Shown here in pieces: positions 12,794 to 25,132 of a DNA stretch of 64,000 nucleotides. The stretch's first letter is position 1; every line of letters starts with the position of its first letter. The notes beneath the pieces were generated by a model. The model worked only from the letters and a program-made list of their open reading frames with translations, was not told the origin of the DNA and ran no database searches. The stretch comes from Bryoerythrophyllum caledonicum. Taxonomy: Eukaryota; Streptophyta; Bryopsida; Pottiales; Pottiaceae. The stretch covers positions 8,200,291 through 8,264,290 of the forward strand of contig OZ020515.1 of NCBI GenBank assembly GCA_963971425.1, read 5' to 3'. The translations under genes and the position numbers were made by a program.

Positions 12794-14547
12794 TTATTGT
12801 GTTTTCCTGGAATCTTCTGATTGGAAGTCCGAAACCTTGCTCTTCTTCACCAACATCTCTGTTCTGTAGGTTGCATCGTCCTTGATGAAGCTCCACCACA
12901 GGTACGTGATAGGAAGAGTGGCAGCGTGCCACATGGCGTGGGCGTCAAAAATGCCCCACAGCGGTGGGAAATCAAAGACTTCCAAGAGCATTGCGAAGGC
13001 AGCTCCAAAAACCACGGTCCACAGTTTAAAACGAGCTGGGTGTTTGGTAACAAAACCCCACGTTGCCCATATCAAAAGCTGGGCTACGCCTATCACCACG
13101 CAGACGATCATATTCAAACCTGCAGTCATAACAGGACTGGTCAGGTATCCATGCAGCGCTACACGGAAAAGAATAACACCGCTTATTGAATGCAGCTTAC
13201 CATAGTCAAATTTGTAGAGATTGAGGTACAAAATATGCGTGGAGATAAAGGCGATTATAGGAGCTGCCACCATCACTCGGGGCGCCTCGGTGCGCAGGTT
13301 TCCAGTCCGGATGATGGCCAGCATCAACGAGTAACCAATCAGAGCAATAGCTGATGAATAGTCCAGCATCTCAGTGAATGTCATGTCTCTGCAATACACA
13401 AATATGTGAAATTAGAACTCATCCCCCCCACCTCACTGACGTTCACGAAGGAGCCTAGAAACCAGTAACTACTGGTGATCCGCGACAACTAACTATACCA
13501 TGCGACCACAGCCCCGTCACTAATTTAATCGCTCAGAATCCTTAAAGCAATATGTTGTGGAAAGATGCAGAAACGAGAAATCACCTTGAGTGGAAGACAG
13601 TGCTCCATATCCAGCTGTTCATCGACAGAAGGCCATACATGGTCCAGAGTCCAACATATTCGTAATAAGGACCCTTGGCACGAGAAGGAAGCTTGTAGTA
13701 CATGAGCACCAGAAACGAGGAGAATCCTTGGAAGTGAACCAGCAGGTTCAACACAGAGAAGGTCACAGAGGCTGGCTCCTAAATGCATCATCACACAACA
13801 AGTCGTCACTCACAAATTACTAATCACAACTACATTGCCTCCACATGTATTTGTAAGCACACCTGCAGGCTGAAGATTCGGACGAACGGCCATTTTCCGT
13901 GATACTTGACGGGCTCCTCTGGACCTGCTTCACGAGCAAGCTCCTCGCGGAGCATGCACTGGTAGCGGCACTCACTGATGCAGTCCCACTTCTTCCATCG
14001 CAGGTACAGTGGCTCCTCCAGGAACTTTTCATGAGGAGAATTGAGTGCCTTCTTAGGCAGAATGTTGCCCTCCAAATCCATGTTCACGGGGAAGTGGCAG
14101 CTGTTGTAGCACTGCCCGTCCACACATCCTGTCTGCTCACAGCCTTTAACACATCCCCTGCAGCGTGTCCACCACGTCAACAATCTCTCCAGTACTGCAA
14201 ACGCATAACTAAACCATACTACTCCGAATTAACACCAAAGAAAAATAAAAAACAAGAGCATAGCCCCTGCGAACCGACGATTCTTTCACGCTCTCAACTA
14301 CACAACTAAACCGTGCAATTCTAACCTACATTGCCAAAACCTAAACTCCGACCGCATCACCACACCTCCGCCTCTTAAACCTCAGAATTTAAACCACAGA
14401 CTTCCATCTCCTCACAACAACAAAAAACAAGAACCGAACCAAAAGGAAGCACCTGTAACCAGGCCGCTCGTCGCCTACGCTCCCCTCGCAGACCAGCACC
14501 AGAGACGCCACCAGCACCACCAGCAGGAGGCTCCGCGGAAGCCTCAT
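12794..14547 (-). CDS. PGAP3/Per1-like GPI-anchor lipid remodelling protein
   Basis: Predicted multi-pass ER/Golgi protein of the Per1/PGAP3 family, part of the CREST superfamily, which removes an acyl chain from GPI anchors (family knowledge). Four exons: 14547-14453, 14157-13863, 13778-13585, 13388-12794; phases fit and the product is 392 residues. Visible: signal peptide (LLLVVLVASLVLVC), a lumenal Cys-rich region (CVKGCEQTGC, CYNSC, WDCISECRYQCM), then about seven hydrophobic helices. The two His-containing family signatures are present: FHSRDMTFTEMLDY across the exon 3/4 join, and DAHAMWHA near the C terminus. The C-terminal tail is short and basic, with KKSK. Length fits the family. The 5' side abuts a minisatellite (14811-15417). 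Confidence 0.93.
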
Positions 14548-14810
14548 CGCCTGCGATCAGCCGCACATTCACGATCGAAACCCTAACCCCCTATTAAAAC
14601 CTGCTCACACAACCTTAAACCCAAAAATGGGAGCGGCAATACTCACCGTGAGATGGCGCCGAGTCGCGGAATGCGTGTGCGGGCTCGGTCTCGGGCGCTC
14701 GCTCGCGCTCCGGCTCGCGCTCTGCCGCTGTCTGTATTCGGTGTCTGTCTGTCTGTATCTGTGCGTGCACTGGACTTGTCGCTATCGAGTGATCGTCTCT
14801 CCATTTCGAG

Positions 14811-15417
14811 GGAACACGGGGAGCGGACATTGTACGGAACACCGGGAGGGAACATTGTAGGGAACATTTGGAGGGAACATTGTAGCCTAGGGAGCTTTGC
14901 TTTCTACCGAAACCAGACACAACGTACTTTTCTCCATACATATCCATTGTGAAGAATTCATTTCCATAAACATAGAATTGTACATCCTTTTAGGCAATAG
15001 GATGGCATCCCGGTTGTTCAGTAGTGGCAATATGGCAATATAGCAACGCCCATCAATGCAGTTTTGGCGACAGAAAATCATAATTTTCCCACTTTTTTGG
15101 AGGATATTTGTTTTTTGGGGAAAAAATTGCCAATTTGGCTCCAGATCGATAAAAAGTAAGGCCTAATTGTAGCGAACATTTGGAGGGAACATTTGGAGGG
15201 AACATATGGAAGGAACATTGGGACGAAACATTGTAGGGAACATTTTGGAAGGAACATTTGGAAGGAACACAGGGAGGGAACATTGTAGCGAACATTTGGA
15301 GGGAACATTTGGAAGGAACATTGGGATGAAACATTTTGGAAGGAACATTTGGAAGGAACACATGGAGGGAACATTATAGGGAACAGAGAGAGGGAACATT
15401 GTAGGGAATACAGGGAG
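14811..15417. repeat. 13-14 bp minisatellite (GGAACATTTGGAG type), two blocks
   Basis: Block 1 is at 14811-14885 and block 2 at 15174-15417, with about 290 bp of unrelated sequence between. The unit is roughly GGAACATTTGGAG with variants (GTAGG, GGGAC, ACAGG). Block 2 also shows a higher-order period near 115 bp: the order beginning at 15171 repeats from about 15287. Minus-strand ORFs here (for example 15053-15361, reading MFPPNVPSK-like repeats) are by-products of the repeat. It lies upstream of the PGAP3-like gene. Confidence 0.9.
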
Positions 15418-15499
15418 GGGAAGAAGCAGATAAGTGCGATGGCCTCTTTGAAGCAAGTGGCAGACACACGGCCTCCGGTGAGCGGTCATGGCTCATTTT

Positions 15500-17520
15500 T
15501 TAACTCTTAATCGCTACTTATATGGTGCGTTGGGGGAGGTTGTGGCAGCAGTTGCCACTTGTACTCAGACTACCGCGCATGTGGTGGCACCTTCATCCAT
15601 TGTGTCGAGTAGTAGCAGTCGTCCACACCACACAAGTTCGCCAAACGACATTGGATAAAGCCGGCTACCTCTTTCTTTCTGCATCACGAATGCAGCCACT
15701 TCTAGTCGTTTTCACTTAGCCTTTGGTTCCATTGGTTTCTTCCAATCATGGAGATGCCGCACACACCTTGCCGTATATGGTGTTACAATTGTCGGTGTTT
15801 GCCAATGTGGACTTTCTCACACCGGATTTTCAACCATCCGGTGTATTCTACTTGGCTGGTAGAGTGCTGGAGGGCAAGGTGCCCATGCCATCGTTGCAGG
15901 TGTCGCAGGTAGTGACGGCTCTACCCACCGAGAAGCTTTAGTGGCAATGCGGGCCAAGTTGGCCGCAGAGGCTATTTCCGTATTTGTGGCCCATGCCACA
16001 TCAATATCTACAAAGGGCCCTTCGAAAATCAGTCATTGATCTTTTGAGTGGCTTATTTATTAAACGTTGTGGCCCGGTCGGCTGGATAGCGACGCACTGT
16101 GCGTCCAGGGGTGGTACGTTTGGTGAATGACGACGAAGTCATGGCGGTTGGCCGTACACTTCATCCACTCGGTTTTGGTGTGGATAACTAGATGGAAGAG
16201 GCTTGGATTAGGCTTGGGTGGTCTGTCGGTGATGACAGAAAGGAGCTTATTCCAGTTGTCTTTGCAGCTAGCACGATGACTTCCTCTATGGATGCTATGT
16301 TTAAGTGCAGTGCCTTGGCATCCGATTTGCCATGTGGTTTGACGCTTGTGGAGGAGACATATGCTTTTATGTTAGAGGTAGCGGAATCACTAGAGCACTT
16401 ACCACCACAAATCCCTACTCATCATTGCAAGGATTCGCTTCCGTCATAGGGACTCAATTACAGCTCACTCGTCGCAGTGAAGATATTGTGGACGCTTTTG
16501 ATGCTCCACATCTCTTAGTGGACTCTTCCACTCCGTTGTTGGCTCATACTATTCAGTGGCGACCACCGGATGATGATATTACCCTCGGTGAGCTATTTGC
16601 AGGTATTAATACGGGACTCACGGTTGTGTTAAAAGCCATGCTCAAGGTACGGCAATACATCCACATAGATACTGGCTTTGCAGCCAACCGTGCCGCTCAC
16701 CATTACATTCAGCATCTTATAGCGTTGTATATGGAGCAGTTACCGACTTCTACTATCCGAGGGTGTTTTGGCAAGTCGCTACGTGGTGTGACGTTGATTA
16801 GTATGGATGGTCTGTGCTAGTTAGGTCACATGGACTTGATGATTGTTGGATGGCCTTGCCATGGCCATTCACAAGCGGGTAGTGGACGCCGCTTGGATGA
16901 TCTACGGCTGGGTCTCTTTGCGAATTTGATCAAGCTCATTTAGTGGCGGATTACCCACCAATTGATGCTATCGGGGTACATTTTTGAGAATGTACCTCCA
17001 ATGAGTGATATATGGACAAAGGTGCGTGACGACAAGGCATACATCCATCACTTATTTGGTCCTCCTACATTTGTAAATGACGCGGCATTGGGCTCTTACG
17101 CCCATCGGCCACATTGGATTTTGACTAATGCAGCAACATCGGCGACGCTCACCTTTGCGCTGGCTTAAGTGCAACGGCCTGTGTGCCGTGTGGTTGATCA
17201 CATCTTGGACAACCTCGTGTTTCACGGAGGTGACCAAGGATAATGAGCCACCATTGGCCGCGGTGAACTGCGTTGGCTTCACACATGAGGCATTTTCCAC
17301 ATTTTTGTGCTACATGGGGTCCTTTGCCTTAGGGACACGCGGTTCGGTCATGGTTTGGGATTCTACTTCCCAAACTTAGAAGTAGCCTTCTGCCAATGAG
17401 AGGGGGCACGCAATGGGCTTTCTGACAACCACCTCCCTTACACCGGATCTCTTTGAGGGTATCAAAACCTATTTTCCACCTTGGAAGTCACTTAGAGTAA
17501 TGAAAGCTTCAGTGGGATAG
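15500..17520 (+). mobile_element. Decayed transposable-element ORF carrying a C5-cytosine DNA methyltransferase domain
   Basis: A broken coding stretch. One frame (15723 onward, again 16305-17168) can be followed across stops. C5-methyltransferase motifs appear in order: motif I as GELFAGINTG (about 16588), motif IV as GWPCHGHSQAG with the catalytic Cys (PC at 16854-16859) and the following G-x3-LDDLRLGLF, motif VI as FENV (about 16980), and a later R/H-rich YAHRPHW segment. After a frameshift near 17235 the tail resumes as MGSFALGTRGSVMVWDS and ERGHAMGF, resembling motif IX. Stops at 15939, 16818, 16941 and 17377 are TAG; a TAA lies at 17166. The domain is fused to unknown upstream sequence, so I call it an element protein, not a host methyltransferase. 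No LTRs were identified by eye. Confidence 0.7.
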
Positions 17521-17959
17521 TTTTGTTCATTTTTAATTAGTTAGCTTTTGTTTCTTATATTTTTATTAGTTTTATCGATTGGCCATGATAGCCAATTCCT
17601 TAAACAATAAAAGTGTTAAGGAAAGATTAAGGAATAATTGGATTAGGGAGAAGGAAAAGGTGTTTTTAAACATTTGATTAAAACAAGTTAGGGTTACGGA
17701 TATCTAAATCCAGACACGGCTCTAAGGGATCTTTCGGGAACTAAGGAAAAATACTAGTCATCCGGCAACCGGGGAAAAATAATAGTCATCTGATGACTAT
17801 TATATTTGTGTTTTGAGTGGATAAGTTCAGAAGGAGCGATTATCGAGGGCCGCGATTGTAGTAGCAACCGTGTAAGGATTGGGGTTAGGGCTCCATTAGG
17901 GTAAGGATTTGGCTGCAAAACGGTAGAGGTCATATGCAAGTGCTGTATCTAGGCGGCTG

Positions 17960-19640
17960 AGAAAGATGGTCAAGGCATCAAACAGCCGATGGATGAAGGA
18001 GCTTCCGATCAACCTTCGAAATGTGGTACCAGGGGTACCGGAGGGCGTGAACGACAAGAAAGCCCTCAACGCGGATCTAAAGCGGATGAGTTGCTTTGGG
18101 CTGAGAGAGCGGCGATGGGGGTTTGGAGACAAAATCATAGTGCGAGTTGATCGTAAGGCGCTCCAACAAATGGGACAACATGCTATGGGCGGATCCGGAT
18201 TAGTAGGCAGGCGTGCTTTGTAGAGAGATCTACGACTTTCCGGCCAAGGGTGAAGGTACGTGCTCGCGGAGGGAGTCCTTTGTAGGAGGGAAGTTTGCGA
18301 AGAAGGCTGACCCTAAGAACGGATTCACGGTAGTGAATTGTATAGATCCGAGAATTAGGAGAGTGATGGAGTTTATAGTGCCATTTTTGTATCTAGAAAG
18401 GCATGCCAAGACAATGACCATGTTGGCTAATACAATTTGGAGGTCTTATTCCGGAAAGCGGCTAGTAGCATAGGGTGAGGTAATCCGGGAGGATGTCGGA
18501 AAGTTAGTAGCCGAAGTTGGAAGAACAAGGCCTTCTCCTATTTCTCCATTTTATTATCACTTGTATAAGTGTCATGGGCGACTGAGGGACAACAAGGAAA
18601 CGATGTATGAGACCGCCAAGGTACTAGCAAGTCTCGAGTAGGTGGACGTAGTAGAACCGGATGAGGAGAAAATGCCAGATCCGGAACAAGAATTGGACCA
18701 ATCGGATGAGGATGAGGAACCGGTGACAAGCAGCGGGAAAAAATGGAGGAAACAGACCGAGAGGTTTGAGACAACACCATCCATACGTCAAAGAAAGAAC
18801 AACATGACAAATGCAGAACGATAGTAGGAAGACGGGTTTGCTACCGTGTCGTTTGGAATTGAAAGAGCCAAAGAAGGTTACGAGTGGATGGAGACTATCC
18901 TCAGCCGGGCGTGCAAGTTAGCGGGCAACGTAACTCTGGAAGAGTTGTGCGAGTAGTTGGAAAGGAATCTCCAACCCCGCAATGTAGGGGAACTAGAAGA
19001 CAAGTTGATCGTTCTCGAGAACCGGAATGCCAAAGTGAAGAAGGTGGTGATGGAGAAAGAAGAGGAGGCCAACCTTCCAGCGGCAAGGGCGAACAAGTCA
19101 GCCCTAGCCTTGACAAACGTAATGGAATTTGTGGTACATCCAGGAGATGTGCTAGTGAAGGCGAAGTTTCTTGACGCCAGACTAATTAAGGTACTAGAGC
19201 TATTTGGTTTGGTAGTGAGGAAGTTCGTTTGGGGGATGGTGGAGTTCAAGCCAAGATGGAGAAGGTTTTGGAGGAGTGTCGGAAGATCAACGAAAGGATT
19301 TACCGGGTCACAGAGAAAGGGAAGCCGAAGGCAACCTCGGAAGACCGACCCGAAGACACGCTTCCGGAATTAGTAGAAGAGGCAGAACTAGAACAAGAAG
19401 TGGAATACCAAAATCCGGGTATGGCTCGGGGTACAAGTGGAGGACGGATTCCAAAAGAGAAAACGCAGGAGAGAGGTAAGGAAAAGGGGATTGTTACAGC
19501 AGAAGGTGCGACCCCGAATTCTGGAACCTCTGAACACCGGTCTACTCCTAGAACCGGGAGGGGATTGGCGTCCATAAGAAAGACAAGGTCATCTTTGAGG
19601 GCAACATCGTTAAAGATTGAGGAGAAGACTCATGTGAGGT
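17960..19640 (+). mobile_element. Decayed gag-like or structural ORF of a transposable element
   Basis: Long coding-like stretch in shifting frames: 17966-18223, then 18213-19220 in another frame with stops at 18471, 18639, 18822, 18825 and 18954, all TAG, then 19229-19744. It begins MVKASNSRWMKELP and contains basic and acidic charged segments (EPDEEKMPDPEQELDQSDED), a region likely to form a coiled coil (LEERNAKVKKVV-like, about 18990-19060), and a Ser/Thr/Arg-rich tail. No catalytic domain is visible. Position and decay suggest it belongs with the methyltransferase-bearing element upstream or to a related insertion. That link is inference. Confidence 0.5.
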
Positions 19641-19744
19641 GCCAAACATTTATTTTTCTTAAGATATTCAAATTCAGAAAGTCCATAGGCGCTGGATTGA
19701 TGAAGATTGATTTATTTTCATTTTCCACCAAATTTTTTACCTAA

Positions 19745-20667
19745 AATTTTTACATGGAGTTTTTTTTAACCAAATTCTTTTATGTGAAAGTTATAGTTTA
19801 ACTTTTTATGTAAGTTCTTTAACCTGAATTTTTTTACCTGAAATTTTTAAGTGCTGTAAATTTTTTTTGGTGTAATGAACATTTTGGCCATTTTCTCGAT
19901 GTTTTCTTTATCAAATAAATGTTCTTACTTTGGTTCCATAATTGCAGAAAGTAAGAGAGATTTTTAAAAAAAACAAGGACCTTTAAGTGGTAAAAATGGA
20001 CTTGGGTATTGCCAAATAATTTGGGTGACCACCTGTTGGGCTTTTATACTACAAAGACTCAAACTCCACAAATGGCATACTATAATGTTTCATTTCAACT
20101 TCAAAACTCAACCTCTTGGCATAGTTTGGTCTTTGATGGAGTTCGGTCCTTGGTACTAGTGTAAAACACCCTTTAGACTTGCATTAAACTAGATACAATG
20201 AGCTCCCTTCACAACAATCTTGTTGGTTCTGTCTGTTATGTGTAGAGGCTTCTATAATGGGCGGTTGTTGTAAAGGAAAGGGTGGGTTGTGAAGGTTGTA
20301 ATGTGGGAGTATTGGATGAACGGTGATGACTTTTTCAATTTGGTGGGAGTGATGACAACTTGGAAGTGCACAAAAAACAAGGTCTACGGAAGGGATTTGA
20401 CGATGAATGAGGATGTATTAGCAAATGGCTGTTAGCGAGCAGAAATTTGTTCTTGACCCAAGCCGCCTCTTATAATGAGAGTGTTATTATGCCAAATGCT
20501 TTTTAAAAGGGAGCTTACTGGTTTTTTAGTGTGTGACCCATAAAAAGATAAATAAAGTTAAAGTTAAAGTTAAAGCACACGAAAAGGAACCACGATCATC
20601 ATCGTCGTCTCGCGACATCGAGAAAAGCAACAGCACTCGCGATGCGCGTCAGTCGAAACCATGAGCG
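19745..20667. other. AT-rich spacer upstream of RPP30
   Basis: Low-complexity T-rich strings at 19740-19880 (repeated AATTTTTTACC-like units) and a TTAAAG tandem repeat at about 20555-20574. No gene seen. The last 90 bases should hold the RPP30 5' UTR and promoter. Confidence 0.5.
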
Positions 20668-22976
20668 ATGGTGTTCCACGACTTGAGCCTCGCGGCGAGC
20701 GACGCCACCGCGCGCCGGGAGCTCGTCTCCACAGCCCTGCAACTGGGCTACACCTCCCTGGCGGCCGATCGACCGCACACGGGCGCCATCGCCGATGGTG
20801 ACCGCTGCGCCCTGAAGCCCCTGGAGGTCGCCTCCATCCTCGCTTCGGCGCCGGGGTCCGCCGAGTCCGTGCGGTTCCACCAGAAGCTCCTTGGCGTGGC
20901 GCCGGGCGAGGGGGAGGGGGCGTTCCGGCAGTACAGCCGGATCACGGTGGTGCTGGACGACGCGGGGCAGGCTGGCGCGTTGAACTCCGGGAACCAGGTG
21001 CTGCGGACGTATGATGTTGTCGCGGTGCGGCCGACGAATCAGCGCGCGTTTGAGCAGGCGTGTAAGATCGCGGAGGTAATTTTGATTCAACGTGTGTACC
21101 GGAATAGGAAGATTCGCTAGTTCTGCACGTAATTGGAAGGAAACATGAGGTTCAGGGTTTTCAGGGTTTAGGAGCTGTTTACGTTATTCTCTGGTGTATT
21201 GCTTTGGATTCGTCGAAGCAGCAGGCATCTGTGACAATGGAGCTACTTGGATGCGAGTAATTGGAATAGAAGACGAGGTTTTAGGGTTTTAGGGTTTAGA
21301 ATCTATTTCCTTGCCCTTGGTTATTGTTTTGGACTCGTAGAAGTTTCTTGTTCAACGTTTTCACGGGGATAGGACGTCAATGGAGCCTAGTTCTGCACGG
21401 AAGTGGAAGAAAACATGAGGTTCAGGGTTTAAGGGTTTAGGTTCTACCTTTCAGGGTTTTGACAAGGTCCTAATTTTGGAGTTTTTCTTGGTGAGATTTC
21501 TTCTTGGGAGGTGTGACAGAGCAATTTCTCAACGAGTGAATCAGGACGCTGGTGGATGAAGGATCTGGGTTTAGGGTTTAGGGTAATATGGAGGAATGCT
21601 TATGCTGATATACCGCATGTTGGATGGATAAATGCAGGTGGATCTTATTTCGTTGGATATGTTCAAGCGATTGCCCTTCCGGATGAAGGCTTCCATGGTC
21701 AAATTGGCCCTGCAGGTAAGCCTCCTTTAAAATTGACGTCCAAGCCTCCGTCATTTGCAAAAGGGAGTTTCAGGTTTTTGAACCGCGGAAACACGCAACT
21801 AACTTTTTATGTTATTCTTGTCGTTAAGAATGCCAATTGTGTTACCAATTGTGCACCTATCTAGAAATGACATTGTGAATGGTTTTGCAGAGGGGTCTGT
21901 TTTTTGAGATTTCGTATGGACGTGCTCTGTTTGACGCCAGGGCTCGAAAGGAGCTGTTCGCAAACGGCCAGGTAAATCATCGTCGTTCCCATGAACCTTC
22001 TGTGGCTGAAAACAGTCTGTTGGTTGTTTTTCTCTTCACAGAACTTTTCATTGGCCTTTGTCACAGACTTGATTGATGGTTGGACCTGGAATTATTGATG
22101 GCGTGAGCAGGTATTGCAAACAGTGACGAAAGGTCATGGAATAGTTATAAGCAGCGGCGCGTCTCAAGGCGTGGAGCTTCGAGGGCCCAACGACGTCGCC
22201 AACATGGCTACACTCTTTGGTCTCTCTGTGGAGAGTGCCAAAGCTGCCATCACCAAAAATTGCGAGTAAGTGTATCTCCCATACCAAATTGGATAAGTAG
22301 TAGAAGCTAATCAAATGTGAGGTCACCATTTCTCCATGTCTCTGTTAGGTGGTGGTATTATCCTGCAACTGGAGCCTGTTTGTAGCAAAGACAGGGACAC
22401 CAATCATTGCTCATTGCGCCGCCTACACTAATGGATTCTGCAGGGCGAATGCTTTTACCAAGTGTGTCCACATGTGTTCTTGGTAAAAACATTCATCATA
22501 CTTAAAAAGAGTCGTGTCGTGCATCCCTTGTCACTTCTCCATGGTATGGAAACTGTGTATCTTTCCTGGCACCGCCAAGATCATGTAGTGAACATCTTTC
22601 TGCTCTTATTATTGTTTTCAGGTCAGTCATCCTCCACGGCGTAGCCCGCAAGAAGGCGTACAAAGCAGCCATAATTGTGGAGCGTGTGCCTGCAGTATCA
22701 CAGGACTTTCTCTTCGCCGTGCCCAATGTTTGGGACCCTCTCTCCGTGGGCACCGCCAAGGGCGCCTCTGTGAAGCTCGGCCCACTCCTAGATACCAGCA
22801 GTAAAAATGAGGATGCCAAGAAGAAACTAAGCCCTGGTGGTGGCCAAGAAGAGACGTTTATTCCTATGGTTAATTTGACTAGTGAATGGACCGAGGTGGG
22901 TAAGCGCGGTAAGAAGTCCAAGGAGAAGCGACCTCAGGTGATTCCAGACTCGAAGAAGAAGCGGAAGGTCAGTTGA
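20668..22976 (+). CDS. RPP30: RNase P/MRP protein subunit RPP30 (POP/RPP1 family)
   Basis: Nuclear RNase P and RNase MRP protein subunit, acting in tRNA 5' maturation and rRNA processing (family knowledge). Five exons: 20668-21075, 21638-21715, 21891-21971, 22111-22265, 22622-22976; all joins keep phase, 358 residues. The RPP30 PHP-like fold is recognisable in order: FHDLSL start, LGYTSLA, RQYSRITVVLDD, YDVVAVRPTNQRAFEQAC, VDLISLDMFKRLPFRMK, GLFFEISYGRALFD, GHGIVISSGASQGVELRGP and DVANMATLFGLS, then KNCESVILHGVARKKAYKAAI. The C-terminal about 90 residues are charged and end in KKKRKVS, a likely monopartite nuclear localisation signal. Longer than the human protein (268 residues) because of that tail. 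Intron 1 holds telomere-like repeats. Confidence 0.95.
21119..21440 (+). repeat. About three tandem 130-bp units with telomere-like strings, in RPP30 intron 1
   Basis: Units begin near 21119, 21250 and 21390. Each has AGTTCTGCACGTAATTGGAA or a diverged form, then GAGGTTCAGGGTTT or GAGGTTTTAGGGTTT and further TTTAGGG-type strings. Another GGGTTTAGGGTTTAGGG run lies at 21566-21582. The array is transcribed but spliced out. Confidence 0.8.
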
Positions 22977-24758
22977 GGCTGCTCTCTTCTCTCCATTTTG
23001 TTGCATTTTTTTGAGGCTGCATATTCAGGCGCTGTGAAGAAGCGTTGTGTACTATATTTTTTAGTTTGAGATTAGGTGCCCAATTCTGTTTTTGAGAGCA
23101 GGAATCAGAACTCCCATGAGAAGCAAAAGATCTTAAGTGGAAAGCTACACCGATCATTGTATTTACTTTGATATTGACAATCAGTCTAACATCTTACCAT
23201 GGATTAAGAAACTACTTTCGGTGATATGAAGTGAAAATCCAATGTCATGAAATCTACAATTTGTTTCAACGAATTCGTCTGGGACTTTGTTCTAATTTCA
23301 AGAATTATACTAAGTTTTGTTTGTTGTTAGTTTGAGTTGAATTTTGTTGTTAGTTCGAAGCAAGTTTGTGGTCTGCTTGATAGACTCTTTTGAATGAAAG
23401 CAAGGGTTTCTATTTGGTTGGTTGAGTTTCTAAACGCCATTATGGTTTATTGGTGATTAATTGGTTGTTTTGTTAAACTCGTTGTATAGATATGACTTTA
23501 GTTGAAGATAGATGTCATAATTTTATTTTATTTTAAATTGAGGAAAATTTAAGGAACGAGACATGGAAAATGGAGTACATGGAGAAAGACTCGATCTTAA
23601 AGAGAAAAGGAAGTGGGTACACCAAAAACTCAAATCAGTTTACATTGACTTTCTATTCATTCAAGGTTATTCAATGCCATTTAACCATTTGGAGTTATAG
23701 AAAAGCTAGGAATACAACACAAAATACATTGAAGACACTGAAATACAATGAATACCATGCCACATACTATGTTGGATTTCATACACATGCAAAATGATTT
23801 TGGTCTTGAATTTTGATTGAAATTTGTCATTAAGAGATTCTTCATTATTTTGTGATTGTTGATCTCTCTCAAGTTGCATACAAAACTTCTGTCTTAATTT
23901 GGAACATTTTTACATTCAAAAAAGTAGTCTAAAGACTTAAAAATCATCAATAATCATGTATAGATGTTTTCGATTATATGTCAATGTGATGCTATCAACC
24001 TAGTGCACATGTGAACCTCTTTTATTCAAAGTACAAAAATTCTTGCAAGAATCTATTGATGAATATAAGAGTATACTCTCCAAAATCCACTATTTTCAAT
24101 AGCAATATACGATAACACTATAATCTATTCCATCAGCTGTTGGATGTTGTACAAATCTTCCTCAAAGTTCAGGCCATAGTTTAAGTTCAATTCCATAAGG
24201 TTACATACTAAAATTTGGCATTAAATTTCCATCAAAGTTGGTTCAAAGAAAAAACCATCTCATATCTAGGATTTGCATAAATGTGAAGTGGGCACCAAAG
24301 GGTTAAATGGAAATTTACTTGAAGCATATCTTCAAGTCCTACAATGTCATTACCATCGTCACTAACCACCACAATTAAAAAAATCAACTTGAGTAGTAAA
24401 CCTCGAGCCTTGGACAGAAAAAAAAAAAAAAAAAAAGGTAAAACGACACAACCAGAACCTTCTTGGTGACTAACCAAAATCCATGATCCCTGTAAAATTG
24501 GGGCATATCCAACCCACTTACCACCCATTCAACTCCAAATAGAGGTTTGCTATTAGTCAAAGACCCCTTAGTTTTGGTCGGCGCATTTGAGGGTACGGCG
24601 GCTAAACAATTTGAAAATTCACAACAAATTCATATTTCATCCAAAAAATGTAAAATCACTTGGGTTGAAATTTCAAATCTATTGGCCATCACTGAAAAAT
24701 ATGACTCCCTCCATACAAGCACATTGCTGCACTTGTCGGTTATTGGGGGTTTACCTTA
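22977..24758. other. AT-rich intergenic DNA between RPP30 and the GT31 gene
   Basis: No supportable gene. Features seen: a poly-A run at about 24419-24437 (poly-T on the other strand), and 24230-24600, which is the diverged inverted partner of 12180-12560. Short ORFs are AT-driven and without motifs. Confidence 0.5.
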
Positions 24759-25132
24759 GTAGATAGCCGGGGCCATAAGACCGTGCGACGGAGGGATCCC
24801 TAGACCGTGGGGGCCTAAGACCGTGGTCCCGGAGAGGGACCTCCGACCGTGGGAGAGGGACCGAGACGCGCAAGAGCGGAGGCGCCGCGACGTGCGCGGG
24901 GCGATGGCGGGCCCTGCGGCGCGCGAGTCATGGAGCCGCGACGACGACGACGACGACGATTTCGAACTCACAACTCCAGCGCTGACCCTCCCCCACCCGA
25001 TCATGATGCACCACGCCCGCCGCGCCTCCTCCTGCCTCATCGCGCATCCATCGCCCTACTAACTAGTCCCATCATCATGCCTGGCTCGCCACGAACTCTC
25101 CCAAGATCTGTCCAGCGCCTCCGTGAGAGCGC

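Noticed and set aside
15053-15489. Repetitive minus-strand ORFs reading MFPPNVPSK-like units
   Set aside because: Produced in all three frames by the GGAACATT minisatellite; not evidence of a repeat protein.
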